From NCBI RefSeq assembly GCF_000340215.1, contig NW_006921532.1, positions 897,844-961,843 of the forward strand: a DNA stretch of 64,000 bases, read 5' to 3'. The position numbers and the translations under genes are program-made. The notes beneath the pieces are model-generated. The model worked only from the letters and a program-made list of their open reading frames with translations. It was not told where the DNA came from and searched no databases. Source of the stretch: Pseudocercospora fijiensis CIRAD86. Lineage: Eukaryota > Ascomycota > Dothideomycetes > Mycosphaerellales > Mycosphaerellaceae. Of the stretch, positions 49,956 through 62,039 are shown piece after piece (within the stretch, counting starts at the first letter, position 1; each line of letters starts with the position of its first letter).

Positions 49956-50009
49956 AATATTGAATTCTTCTTCTTCTTCTTCTTTATCCTCTAGACGAGA
50001 CTACTCTTA

Positions 50010-51142
50010 TCCGGCGTTAAAGACTAAAGAATCACTGCTATAACTCTTAGCTAGGACGCTAAACAAATAGGCACGGCTACGCTCGCAAAGAAGGTCTGCG
50101 TAGTATACTAGTAGGCAGATAGATATAGCCTTTGTCGTACGGCTAAAGAGGTAGCAGAGGTAGTATATAAATTGCTAAAGTTTATCCGCCTTAGACTTAA
50201 TTTCGTCCTTAATAACTACGTAGTAAGCAGGTCGTACTATGCCTTAAAGTCCTAAATGTGCCTATAGCCCGACCCTATATAGATCTTGTCGGCGATACTA
50301 TAGTCGACGACTATACCTACGAGTAGGTTCTAATAGTTATTATATGTATCCTATCTACGAGTCGGGTAGAAACGAGTATAGTAACGCTTACTAACGATAA
50401 TTACGGTTATCTTCGGATACTTCTCTTTGCTACCGTAGAGCTTTGTAAAGGCCTTTTTAGGACTACCTAGGTTACTGTATAGTATACTACCTCGATTGCT
50501 CTTGCGGTTAGTAACTAGGACCGACTACTTATTAAATTTTCTAGGTCTAGTAAACTTAACGCTCTACAAGTTCTAGCAGTCCTTCTATAGTATACTAGGT
50601 TTCGAATTCGAATTATAGCCTACGCGAGGAGTATCTAGGATGCGGCCGGGCACTGTAATTATACTAGTACCTACCGAGAAGCTAAATAGCTTTACGGGAG
50701 TTAACTAATAATTACCGGTAGGATCGGTAAGACGGAAGAGCCGCGGACTATTCCTAAGCCTAGCACTAGGAGTTCCGGTAATAGATATAGCATCGAGGTT
50801 TAGAAATATAGCTACGAATTTGAGCATCTTAGAAGTCTAGTCGCCTCTAAGCAGGCGTCGATAAGGCTTATTAGTACGGATTATATACAGCTCGGCAGGT
50901 AGGTATTAGGGATTAGCGCGCATACTAACGTTAAGTACCGGACGATCTAGGTGTCTAAGGGTAATTCCGTAGTATTAACGGGAGTAATTATTTATAGTAA
51001 TCTATCGCGTTATAGTATTTAGGATGCTGTAGTCGGCAAGGCGGAATCTAACCTAGTTAGCATTACTAAAACGCTAAACCTAGATCTTATCGGTAGCCTT
51101 CGCGAAGCCGATAATAGGCCTAACCTTAACTCTAAACGGCTT
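50010..51142 (-). pseudogene. Argonaute (AGO/QDE-2 type), internally deleted
   Basis: The minus strand reads, in order: linker and PAZ (FRVKVRPIIGFAKATDKIQV near 51080-51135; NYSRQYYGITLRHLDRPVL near 50925-50985; NPQYLPAELY at 50886-50916); linker L2 (PGRILDTPRVGYNSNS at 50595-50650; VKFTRPRKFNKQSVLVTNRK near 50510-50560); then PIWI (YPKITVIIVSKRYYTRFYPT at 50360-50420; GLQGIVRPAYYVVIKDEI at 50199-50245; YLCYLFSRTTKAISIC near 50125-50170; YYADLLCERSRAYLF near 50075-50115). These are standard Argonaute landmarks. The MID domain and the first half of PIWI, with the first catalytic acids, are missing between L2 and YPKITV. A frame slip lies near 50245. Stops are TAG/TAA. In life it would bind small RNAs for silencing. 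Confidence 0.88.
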
Positions 51143-51360
51143 TTGCTCCGACGTATACAACCTAGCGTAATGCCGTTAGGTTAGATAATAAAGGACCGTT
51201 TGTTTAGCTAGAAAGCTATAAGGAAGCTTAGGGGCTCGAAAGAGAAAGCTCTCGGGCACTTTTTCGAACCCCTAAGCATCCTTATAGCCCTCTAGCCGGA
51301 CAAACGGTCCCTTATTGTCCAACCTAACGGTATTACGCTAGGTTGTATACGTCGGAGCAA
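51143..51360. mobile_element. 218-bp foldback / MITE-like insertion in the Argonaute
   Basis: Two arms of about 97 bases, from TTGCTCCGACGTATACAACC inward and its complement from 51360 inward, around a loop near 51244-51263. Arm identity is high. It separates the Argonaute PAZ-side sequence (51142 and below) from the possible N-terminus above 51361. No clear target duplication was read. The element encodes nothing. Confidence 0.88.
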
Positions 51361-51860
51361 TGCATAGCGAGAATAATAAAGGTATAGTTATAGGATACTC
51401 CGAGAGTAAGTAAGGCGACTCGGTTATCCTCTCGCGATACTCTTACCGCCTTTGCCCTAGCTATAATCTAGCTCCGTAGTATAATAGCGGCGCCGCGTAG
51501 TAGATAGGGTTTAGCTTCTTATTCTACTAGAGGCCCGCGATAGCCGTAGCCGTAGTTCGTATCTCGAGCTTAACTTTACCTACGCCTTTACCCTAGCCGT
51601 AACCTTACTCCGTAGTATAATAGCGGCGCCGCGTAGTAGATAGGGTTTAGCTTCTTATTCTGCTTAAGGCCCGCGATAACCGTAGCCGTAGCGTCCTCCT
51701 TGCGATACTCCTTGTCGCCGGCGTAGTTCTTATCTCGAGCTTAACCTTATCTACGCCTTTCCCCTAACTATAGTCTAGCTCCGTACGTATAATAGTAGCG
51801 CTATATAGTAAATAGTGTCGTAGCGCCGAGTGTAGTTCTAGCTAGCGCGCTAGTTACTAA
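51361..51860 (-). pseudogene. Possible Argonaute N-terminus with internal tandem repeat
   Basis: The minus strand is rich in Gly, Arg, Tyr and Gln codons (NYGYGYRGP near 51540-51560), like the RG-rich N-terminal tails of many fungal Argonautes. About three units of a repeat start at 51473, 51609 and 51780 (136 and 171 bases apart; the longer unit has an extra 35 bases). Its link to the Argonaute across the foldback element is inference. Confidence 0.4.
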
Positions 51861-51954
51861 TCGCTCTAGCTACGGTTGCGGGGTTGTTTAACTAATCGCC
51901 TATACTATATAACCTAGTCGACTGTATTCGATTTCCTAGCCTAGGGTCTATACT

Positions 51955-52420
51955 ATATATGTTCTACTTAATACTAGAACGATAGGGAACTTCGATAATA
52001 TAGATAAGGTAAAGGATAGTTAAGAATCGTAGTACGCGGTTAAGTCGTTAGCACTTAATCGAGTCGATAAACGTAGTAGCTAGTTAGCCTTTCCTAACGT
52101 AGAGGACCTAGTTAGATAGATTAAACGAAGCATTCGAATCTCGGGTAGGGCAGCGCTATATATCCGCAAGAATGGACCGCCGCTATTTATACGATAGAAG
52201 ACGAATAAAGAACTGTAAGACGAGGTAGAGCGGTTAGTACTAGAGTTAGAGCAATTGCGTAAAAAGGTTGCGTTTCTATTACGAAAACAATAGGCATATA
52301 ATAATATTATACTCGATACGTAAAGAAGGTAGTAACGGAATATAGGGAAACATACTATACGGATATATAGTAAGAGGGGATAGGAAGGGTAGGGCAGTAG
52401 GTTAGGTAGCTTCCTAATGC
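51955..52420 (+). pseudogene. Small coiled-coil frame
   Basis: A + strand frame reading NRVDKRSSQLAFPNVEDLVR (52060-52120), then a heptad-like segment, NKELQDEVERLVLELEQLRK (52207-52266), ending near RRQQRNIGKH. Interrupted by a few TAG/TAA. It lies between the minus-strand Argonaute and helicase, and may just overlap the helicase 3' end. Family unknown. Confidence 0.5.
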
Positions 52421-55400
52421 GTCGGTTTGCCGATTAGTAACTGCCCTCTAAACGCCGGCCGCGCGAGATACTCTTCTACCTATTTGAATGTTAGCCTCCG
52501 GAGTCTAGTAATTGTCGATAATAATAACGGTGTCCGTAGGGGGGAGGTTTATGCTAGTTGTAATCTAGCTTGTATATACTACTATAAGCCACTTCTCGTC
52601 GCTGTATCTATTTACCTTGTTCCTCGTAGATACGAACTCTTTAATAAGGTCGGCCCTAGTAGTATCGGTCTAGCTACTCTAAGTATCGATAAGGATTCTA
52701 TATACTATATTACTAGTGCTTAGGATGTTATCGTAATACTCGGAGTCTTTTTTCTGTATAGCTAGCTACTAAAGATACTACAAAAATATTAGTCTTATAT
52801 GCTTAGTAGATAGGGGGGGGGCAGATAGATACGTACTAAGTCTAAAACGAAGACATTCTACGGCTTGAAGCTAGCTAGTACAATCTTACTTCTATACCCG
52901 TACTAGCGCTGCTTGCTGCGCTTAATTCGGATTATATACCGTAGCGACACTATAACCGGCTCGTTATATAGTGTTAGTATATAGTCCTAGAGGTAGGGAT
53001 CCGATAAACCGTAGTCGCGTATCCTAGGAAGCATGTTTTTAATGTCCTATAGTATAAAAGTACTAAGTTCCTTAATTAAGTCCGTATCGCCCCCCTATAG
53101 TACGAGAAGCAGTAATAGAAATACAGTAAAGACCCGCATTATCTTAGACACGTATATAAATTTAGTATCTTCCGCTGCCTTCTATTCTTCGACCTACTCG
53201 CTTAGTACTAGATCTTCTATAGATTTAAATTGCAAGCCGATGTTAAAATAGGAATATAGTAGATAATCGACAGCTAGTATATACGGAGTATTAGGTATAG
53301 GTTGCTATATTAGCGTCTTCTTAAGGCGAACTATTTTCGTTAGCAACTAAGGGCGAAACTTGTCTAGCGCCCGAGTATCTTTATCCGTAATACTTAGTTC
53401 TATTCGACCTACTGTCGCGTTAGAGTATTCGGATTGTAAGTACTTAGAAACCTAATTACTAATATATCTAGCCGAGTCGGAGATATTACTATTATCGCTA
53501 AACTAGAAGTTACGTTCTATATCGCGCGTCTCTTTAGTTAATAGCGATTAGTCGACGAAATCAAACCGTACTATAGAAGGCGACTAAATAGGGCAGAGGT
53601 ACCCCTTTGTATCGTAGGTATTAACGTGTCTCTATACCGAGGTAGTTGCGATAACAGCTAAATTAGATAGTTTACTAAAGGGGGTGCTACTTAGGCCGAG
53701 AACGAAAGGATAGCCTATAAGACTAGCGACGGTAGTCTACTCTTTAGCGCTATATGTCTTAGTAATATAAAACTCGTCGACGATAATAGTCGTAGCTAGT
53801 ATACGAAGTAGCGGCGGTTTCGAATTAGATTTCTCCGACCGTGTCTAGGACTTCTATTTCTTAGCTCGTTCGTACGTTATAAAATCTAGTACGTTAGATA
53901 TTATAGTCGAGGTAGTAAGGACGATCTATTTATAGTACTATAAACAAGGGGGTACTTCTATATCCTCGTATTTAAGCAATAAGCGTACCGGGACGCCTTT
54001 TTTAAACTACTACTTATCTATAACCTTTATACCGAACACCTGTTCTAGTTCTAGCCGAGTCGGGAGCGCTATATAATCGAGATAAAGAACGTCCTCGATA
54101 TACACGACCTAGTTATAGTTCTACGGACTAGCTCTATTGCGTCTCTTATCTTTCGTTAGCTTACTAGAGTCTTTTATAAGATATACGAATATAGCTCCGG
54201 GTAGTATAAAGTTATCGATCTTATATATCTAGTTTTCGGCTAGCTGCTTCGGAATACAGACAACGTAAACGCTAGGGCGGATAACCGGCTTTATACCGCT
54301 AGCTAATACCTACGGATCGAACGCAATTTTCTTATTTAGCCGAAGTCCTAGGTTAACCGACGAATTAGATAGCCGAAAGGGATAGGCGTTAGTAGTTAAT
54401 AGCCCGTTATTACTCTATACCCTCTACTATATCGAGGTTATAGCGACGTACCCTAACGTATATACTGTCTTGCCTATGCCTACGTCTATACCGCCGATAT
54501 AGAAGTCCGCGCTAGCAACGGAAGCTAGAAGCGTCTAGGTAATTATATAGAATTAGTAAGACTTTAACGGACGAGTCGATCTCTAATTAGGCGGAATAAC
54601 GCCTATACGCGGCGAAGTCTAAGAGGGATCGAGTAGTCTAAAATCGTACATTAACTTAAAGTTCTTAGCGTCGAAATAGGAGTATACGTTACTAGATAAC
54701 TGCTTCTCGACGTCGGTTTCTATATCTAAATCTATCGACTAGCTAGATATCGCCGACGAGATCTAATCGACAAAATCTACTAACGTCTAGATCGGTAGAG
54801 GGTCGGCTTAGACTTCTACTTACGTACCCGGTAGTCGTACGGCGAGTTTAGGCTTATTCGGATCTAGTAGCGATACGATCTAACTCGGTAACGACTCGAT
54901 CTATTTCTAGCGAATTCGATCTCGCTTCGAGTCGATTACATCTCCGGCCTTCTTACTATTAGTATTGTCGGCTTTGCTCGATTTAATTTTTCTATTATCC
55001 TTAGTATTGTTACTAGCATTTATCTACGCCGGAGGTTGTACTAGGGATAGTGCTAGTCTATTTAAAGCGTACTATATCTTAGGTAAAGCAGAAGCAATAT
55101 AGGCCTTTACTATATACTCTATCGTATCGGGCTATATAGAACGGACGGCCGTTCGAACCGAATCGTCGAGGGCGACTAGAAGTAAAGTAGTGTTCCTATT
55201 ATAACCGTTGTCGCGGAGCACCTCCTTAACTACCTTGTCGATAGCCTACTAAATCGCTATTATATCCGCGGCGACGTCGGCTATAGCTTTTCGCGCGGCT
55301 GCCTACCGAGCTGCCTCCTACTCTTTATATATCCTCTAGAATCTATCCGCAATAAGCTGTTTATAGCGCTCGCGATCGGCGCGATCCTTACGAGCGAGTC

Positions 55401-56640
55401 GGTCGTCCTTAGCTTACTTAATAGCCGATTTCGTAGGCGACTACGGACCCTAACCGACATTGATTTCGGTAGGATTACCGGCTATAGAAGCACCGTGCTA
55501 AGCTAGGTCGATAGTTCTAGAAGCCTTAAGTAGGGACGGTCGACGATATATAGAAGGTATCCTAGTATAGTCTATTATATTTTTACCGACGAGGAAATCG
55601 AGTCTAGTAGAAATCCTAGTATCTAAGCTGTTATATATCTCTATAGCTAGGGAGTAGAATATCGGATTAGTCTTACATTTAGAAAGACCTTTAGGGCCGC
55701 GAGCTAGATCGATTACTGCGAAGAATTCGTACTTCTACTATTCGGGCGATAGCAATAACTCTCGTACGAGCTAGAGCCGTAACAAATCCTTTATACTAAT
55801 ATTATTAGAAGTCTTCGATTGCAGGATAGACTAATTTAGGCTAAACACGTCGTAGTCTGCTGTTAAAGGTAACCGCTAGTCGACAATACTAAACTATAAC
55901 GTAATCTTAGCCCGGTCCGGCTTAATAGGGCGTAGCGCGTCGGACATTACTAGATTAGTATCCTTGCTACCGTACGAATCTCCTAGCGTTATTCTCTTAA
56001 ATACCCGACCGGCTCTACTAGTCTTACTAGTAGAGGTAGAACTTGCTCTACGCTTAGGTATAGAGGGCGTAGTTTATCGGGATCTATTAGTCTTACTCTC
56101 GGACACGTCTTCCTCTTTAGTATTATTACCGGCCGGCGGGGTAAACTTGTCCCTTATAACCTTCTATATAAGGCGGTATACTAAGTAGACTATAGACCTC
56201 TAAATTTCATTATTCGGACTATTTGTATTATCCTACGGAAGCATTCCCCTAACGTACTACTTCGGAGCCTATTTAGGATCTTTAAAGTACTATTCGGGCA
56301 TTAACAGCGTACGTCTAGGTTTAGTGGGATAGTTAAGGTTGCTAGTAATAGCGTATACTATAGCTTTCTCCTCCTTATAATGCCCCTTAACGGGCTAGCG
56401 ACTCTACTTCCCCTTTAACTAGTTAAATAAAAAATGTTTCTCTAGATACGGAAGGAGCCTTTTTATTACTAATATAAGAAGAGGCTTGTCGATGCTATAT
56501 AGGTTTAGTATAACATGTTTAGGGACGTCTTTGCCGCTATTTAAGGCTTTAATTAGTAGCTCGTTGTCCTTTAGCTAGTCCTCGATATTCGTAGAGACTA
56601 CTATCTCGGCAAAGGTAGTAGGCGACGAGTTTATAACTAG
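52390..56640 (-). pseudogene. SNF2-family helicase
   Basis: About 1,400 codons, in one frame from about 56640 to 52870, with a frame change near 52750-52870 (intron or indel). The ATPase motifs are legible: motif I GIDVGIGKTVYTLGYVA (54445-54490), motif II IIVDEFY (53765-53790), motif III LGLSSTPF (53670-53700), and on the last part motif V/VI TDTVIIIDNYQTP and IQIGRRVSR (52455-52535). The N-terminal 700 residues are low in recognisable domains and hold a Lys/Arg/Ala helix (55270-55400). SNF2 enzymes use ATP to move along DNA and remodel chromatin. Stops are TAG/TAA only. It is transcribed toward the Argonaute. Confidence 0.87.
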
Positions 56641-57900
56641 TATATAGCATTAGTATATAACAGGTTATACTAATTAGTAATACTTATATAATAGAGGTTA
56701 GGGACTATAGATCGATAACGACATATACTATCCGAGAGTAGCAGATAAACTAACAGAGTTAGTAAAATTCGCTATACGTTAGAGTCGGCGGAGGTAAGAA
56801 TAGGAGCGGAGAGCTACTTATGCCCGCCGACCCTAACGCGAGCCGTTAGAGTTGCGTTATGCAACGAGTGTCTATATATACTAGCTTAACGCTAGTCGAG
56901 CACGACGGCTAAGTTATATAGTGCGGCCTATATACGAGTTAGAATAGGGTATTAGCGAAGGAAATGATATACTATACGTACGATAGGGAGGGTAAGGGGG
57001 TGTATATATATAGAACAGGTATATTAGTGCGAGTTGATAGTAAATGTTAAAGAAGGCAGTAATAAGGAAAGGTAACGACCTTAAATACCTACCTCGTAAC
57101 TAGGTCGGTTAGCGAGTCGGGCCTAACTAGCTAATAAATCGACGAAGTAAGGCATCTAGCGCTTAAGTATATAATAGTTTAGTTACGCAACTAGTAACCG
57201 AAGTAATAAGGCTATAGATAATCGTTGTAGTATAAACCCCTATATAATAGACGGTTCTAGATATAGGACTAACAAGTCGCAGTAAACATAGTACTACGTA
57301 ATAAGTAATCGAAAGTTAGTAATATAAATATAAGCCTATCTATAGTAGAGTTGCGACTACGATCGCCGGCGCGAGACGCGAGTGCTTATAAGCTACGCAA
57401 TATAGCCAAATTGACCGATCTATGTCCTTATAGTAACTAACAATTATTATACGATAGCGGGTAGACTAGACCCGCTATAGTACGAGGGTACAGGCTAGTA
57501 AGGCGGTTAGTCTTAGGACCCGAGAGCAGGGTATATAGATAGTTCGGGCTAACGATTAAGATAGTATGTTTTCTATAGATACTACTAACTCTATCGGCGG
57601 CGAAAAGGCATGTGTTTAGCTATAACGAGTAGCAAACAAAGGCATAAAACGATCGAAATATTCTGTAGATCGTATACTAGAGTAGTAGTCTAAGTAGGAG
57701 GCCGAATAAACGACCGTATATGAATCCGCGGCAATATAATATACTAGGCGTAAGGTTAAGAAGCGAGATAATAGATAACGTAATTTGCCGAACCCGCTGC
57801 CGAAGTTAGTAATAGAGGATATAGAAGTTGCCTAGTAGGCTTGGCACCCGATTCGACACCGAATTAGGGCCTAAGTCGGCATTAGCAAACCCCGCGACTA
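56641..57900. other. Divergent intergenic region
   Basis: About 1.2 kb between the minus-strand helicase start and the next + strand frame, with gtgtatatatatag near 57000. It probably contains both promoters. No gene is supported. Confidence 0.4.
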
Positions 57901-58800
57901 GAGTAGTTCTAGTTTCTACTACTAACTAACGTCGACTTTCTACTACGCTATATACACAACTACTGCCTTCGAGAATGCTACGTACTTAACTACCTCGCGA
58001 TTAATATTTAATAGGCGGTATTACCCGCGGCCTTAGCCTATCGCCGTCGACATACTACGCATTTTACGCTAGCGTCGAGAGGTTAATTTAGGAGTCTAGT
58101 TAGATTAGCAGCACGTTCCGATTACTATTATTACCGGAACGCCGAAGGACGCAAGGTTACCTATACGACCTAGTATTAATAGACGAGAAATACGAAGAAG
58201 AGTTCCCTAAGGCAGTAAAGCAGATCCGTACGGTAGAGGGACAGACTACGTTTAGGTGCCTAGTATACAAGATTTGTTCTAATTATCGCCGACGGACGAG
58301 ACGAAAAACGGTGCGCGTAATAATACGTAGAGTCGGCGATACTAGCGATTACGCAGAAATTACTATATCTACGGATACTAGACTAGCGACACTAGAAGGA
58401 TCTAGAGCGGTGCCGCCGTACCGCGTACTAAATAATATATAGCAGAGCATAGTTATAGTGTAAGAGTAGAACGGGAAGGTAAAACCTATATATCGACTAT
58501 ATAAACTCGATTATCGCTAGCCTATAGTTAGAGGCCGCGCGTTAGTAGGAGTCGATAATATAGACCTCGAACGATTAGTTAAGATACTGCGGGTAGATTA
58601 TAGTTTCGAAGCCGGCGTCGACGCCTTATATTAGATAAGCGACTAATATAGACACGTTCGAATTAATAACGAGCGACAGTAGAGGGCTAGTCTATCCGAC
58701 ATATTAGGCAGAGGCCTATAGCTGCGATTTGCAATCTATAGGCAAATTAAGGAGGTAGAACGAGCGTAAATATAAACGCAGAAAAGCAAGATAAATAATT
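57900..58800 (+). pseudogene. Unrecognised frame (about 300 codons)
   Basis: One + frame with scattered TAG/TAA. It reads YYAFYASVERLIQESS near 58045-58110, GYLYDLVLIDEKYEEEFPK (58155-58215), and VRGRALVGVDNIDLERLVKI (58525-58585). It is basic in the middle (NYRRRTRRKTVRVIIRR, 58280-58335). I do not recognise a family. It converges on the next frame. Confidence 0.5.
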
Positions 58801-59510
58801 AATTTTACTAAGTCCGATATAGAAGTCCTACTCTAATAGTAATAGGCACCAATCTATTTATTAAACGGAAGGCAAGATACCCCGACTACGATAAGTACTA
58901 CGCTTTAATCTTAGATATATACTAATATATAGTAAGCATATTACGTATAGTAGTCTTAAGCGCCGCGATCTCTTCCTTTATCTATTTAATCTCGGCCTAT
59001 ATTTAAGCACCCTAATCGCGCTATAGCGATAGCGGACTCGGGGTAGCGCGATAGTTAAGGAAAGGCTAAATCGGCTGCGACTAGCAGTCGTCGTACTAGG
59101 GTAGATTGTATGCCTCTAGCTAATCTAGTTAGAATTGCATCTATCGAGTATAGGGCCTCTACGGTATTATTAACCTCGAATTAGCTAAATACGCCGATAG
59201 AGATAGTTCTAACTAACCCGTAATGCTACGAGGCGGCTTCGAAGGTATATATTCGACCTAGCGGATTAGCTAACGCCGATTGATTTACCGATAAAGAATA
59301 TATATCTATATATACCGTAGTAGCGACCGAGCGAGGAATAAATAGTCTAAATACGCCGATTGCTTTAGTATAATATCGATAGTGTTACTATATGCCGTCG
59401 GCATAGACTGCAATAATTACCGCTAGACTAATAATAGCGCTAGATTAATAGTTCCCGAATCCGACTCGCGACCGAATCGGGCTAGCGTCGACAAGGTACG
59501 AAAATAGTAA
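58800..59510 (-). pseudogene. Unrecognised frame with short coiled coil
   Basis: About 240 codons on the minus strand. A Gln/Pro-rich first part (ITGQLELSLSAYLANSRLII near 59160-59230) is followed by a heptad-like AEIKQIKEEIAALKTTIRNM near 58940-59005. Stops are TAG/TAA only. Function unknown. Confidence 0.45.
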
Positions 59511-59639
59511 ACAGTCTATAGGCTACGATTATGCTTTAGCGTTAGCGGGGCATATCCGATAGGACTAATAAGCGATTATAGACGGCGACTCGGGCAGTCT
59601 ATATAGGAGTAGAAGATAAAACCGCAATTTAATACCCCC

Positions 59640-61740
59640 CTTTTCGTAGGGTAAATAAGCACGAAGACGCGTATAGTCTAATATATACTACGTTAGATTC
59701 GCAACAATACTACTACTCGTTATAGTACACTTAGGATAGGTCGCAACTACGAAGAAGATAAATATAGAACTAAGTCGTTATCTAACTCGATAGAGTCGGA
59801 TAGGGATACTAGATTCGAAGAAGAAAACAGGGAGGATACTCGTTTATATATAGCGACTAGCATTAGATCGAAATTTATAAAGGTAACGTATACTAGAGTA
59901 TAGTAATAGAGGACTAACGTAACTAGCATAAGGGTAAGAATAGCAAAGATCCGGCAAGGCTAAAACGGAAGTACGGCGACGATAGGGCAGATTAGAGCGA
60001 CGATATAAAGCTATTAAAACGACGTAAGAAGCGAGACAAAGGCTTAACGACTTCTAGTAAAGAACGTTTAAATCGAAAGAAGGGCTTACTTAAAGTAAGG
60101 GAGCAAATCTTGTATAACGAGACGCGTCGTAAACTATTCGCTATTACGTTAACTAGGGCTAGAGGATATAAGACGATGTTTCCTACTACTTAAACCCTAG
60201 TATAGGTAGACGAAACAATTAAGGAGGTATATAGTAAAAACTACGATCGATTACTAGCTTTACGTATAATAGTGCTATAGCCGGGTAGCTATATACCGTC
60301 GAGAGACGTAGTCTAAGCAGTCGGTAGAGATCCCGATATAATAGTATCGAGACTAATGTTAGAATAGTTGCGAGAAGCTATACGAAAGGAGCGAGGCTAT
60401 ATTAATACCTATATCCGATCGACCTTAATAAACTAAGCACCGATCGCAATAACCGATACTCTAAAAAGGATAGTATACGCTAAGAGGATGCTCGACAACT
60501 AAATCTTCGAGTACTACGACGAGAAACTAGTAAGACCCTCTCTAAAATAGTATAGTTATTAGATAATAGCTAACGGTCGACATATGCTACGCGCTACCTT
60601 AGTAAGCTTATATACAAATGTCTAGCGGGTGTACTACTCCGGTAGGATCGGCGAGGCTAGAAGATATATATTAAATAGTACTACTATAAAGTCACCCCTT
60701 TTATAATATTGTCTACCGCTACGGTACTCGGTAGAATACTAACCGGATAGTCGATAGAGTCGCATTTAACTAAAGTTAGAGGTAAAGCGATCTAGCTAGC
60801 CCTAGATTACAAGTTAATACACTAGCCGTTCCTAGATCGGATAACTATATAGAATGCGACGGATTAAGCTACTCGTAACCTTCGGTTATCGAAAGCGTAG
60901 AAGATATACGCACGGTATATAGGCAGAGTATAGGATACCTCTAAATTATTAATAAATAACTTCGAGAGCGTACGTAACGATATCGATGCACTTATAGCAA
61001 TCGACGTCGTTTTAGATTCCGACGATAAAGGCGAATCGATCGAGCGCTATAGTAAGAGTAGTCTGCGAGCGCCGTGTTTCTCTTGCCTACTAATATAATC
61101 GATAGGTCCTAAAGCGTCTACCGGGTAACAATTAAGTAAACAACTTAAAGCCGGCGACAATGCGATAGATAGGTTAGCGGAGGCGGAGGCCCTACCTAAG
61201 AAAAACGATATTAGACTGCCTATACTATAGAGCAGTTTCTAAGCGATAGATTAGGAGCCGACGGAGGCTACTAATCCGTTTGCTTTAGTACGGGGAGGCA
61301 ACGGTATAAGTGCAACCGAGACAATAGAATACAATAGAACCGAAGACAATTAATACTAAAGGTATAGATATACCGCAGTAATAGCAACAAGGAAGGATTA
61401 CGCGCTAATTGCTATAGGAATAGCAGGTGTTCTAACTAGTCTTGTATAACAGACAAGACTTTATTCGCGGCGGTAAGTAATCGCGTTAGGGATGTATTAG
61501 GGCTAGAAAAGGGGGAGTAGATATAGTAGGCGGATATAGAGGCGGACGGCGGCAAAGTTAAGGAGATAGCATTTAACGAGGAGACGTAGGATCGAAGAAT
61601 TAGAAGATATATAGTAAAAGAGAAGAAGAAGTCGAAAGGAAACAAGCGAAAGAAGGTAGAGGTATATCGCTTTAATATAGCCGTAGAGGACGAATAGAAT
61701 ACATTCTTATTAACCGTAATAAATAGATGCCCTATATAAT
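59640..61740 (+). pseudogene. Long unrecognised frame near the right end
   Basis: About 680 codons, joined across a likely 52-base intron (gtaggatcgg...ataaag, near 60650-60700) and another frame change near 61410. It reads NYDRLLALRIIVLQPGSYIP (60240-60300), VSRLMLEQLREAIRKERGYI (60345-60405), LINQAPIAITDTLKRIVYAK (60425-60485), then a Cys pair, PCFSCLL (61075-61095), and a Lys-rich tail (KEKKKSKGNKRKKVEVY near 61615-61670). It could be DNA-binding, but no family is recognised. Confidence 0.5.
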
Positions 61741-62039
61741 ATAACGAAATCTATTAATACTATATAAGTCGGTCGCTAAGTCGGTACTAACTTAGTATAC
61801 GTAGTAGACGTATACAAATGCTAGTAGTTACCCGAGTATACGTATAAACGTTAGATGTTAGTAGAAGCAACAATCGTATAATATATAGATCCGATAGAAA
61901 ATGTAATTCAAATGCTAGTACTAGTATATACGACGACTCGAGCCCGACTCGATATACAAGTCGGACGGTAAAGAATAAAATTCTAACTACGATTAGATTT
62001 GCTAGAATTTCTAGATCGCGACGATCCTATTAGACAAGA
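61741..62039. other. Non-coding right subterminal region
   Basis: Rich in gactcg and tatacg words, without a supported frame. Confidence 0.4.

Noticed and set aside
52427..52723. 98-codon + strand open stretch
   Set aside because: It is antisense to the last motifs of the SNF2 helicase, which are clearly coding on the minus strand.
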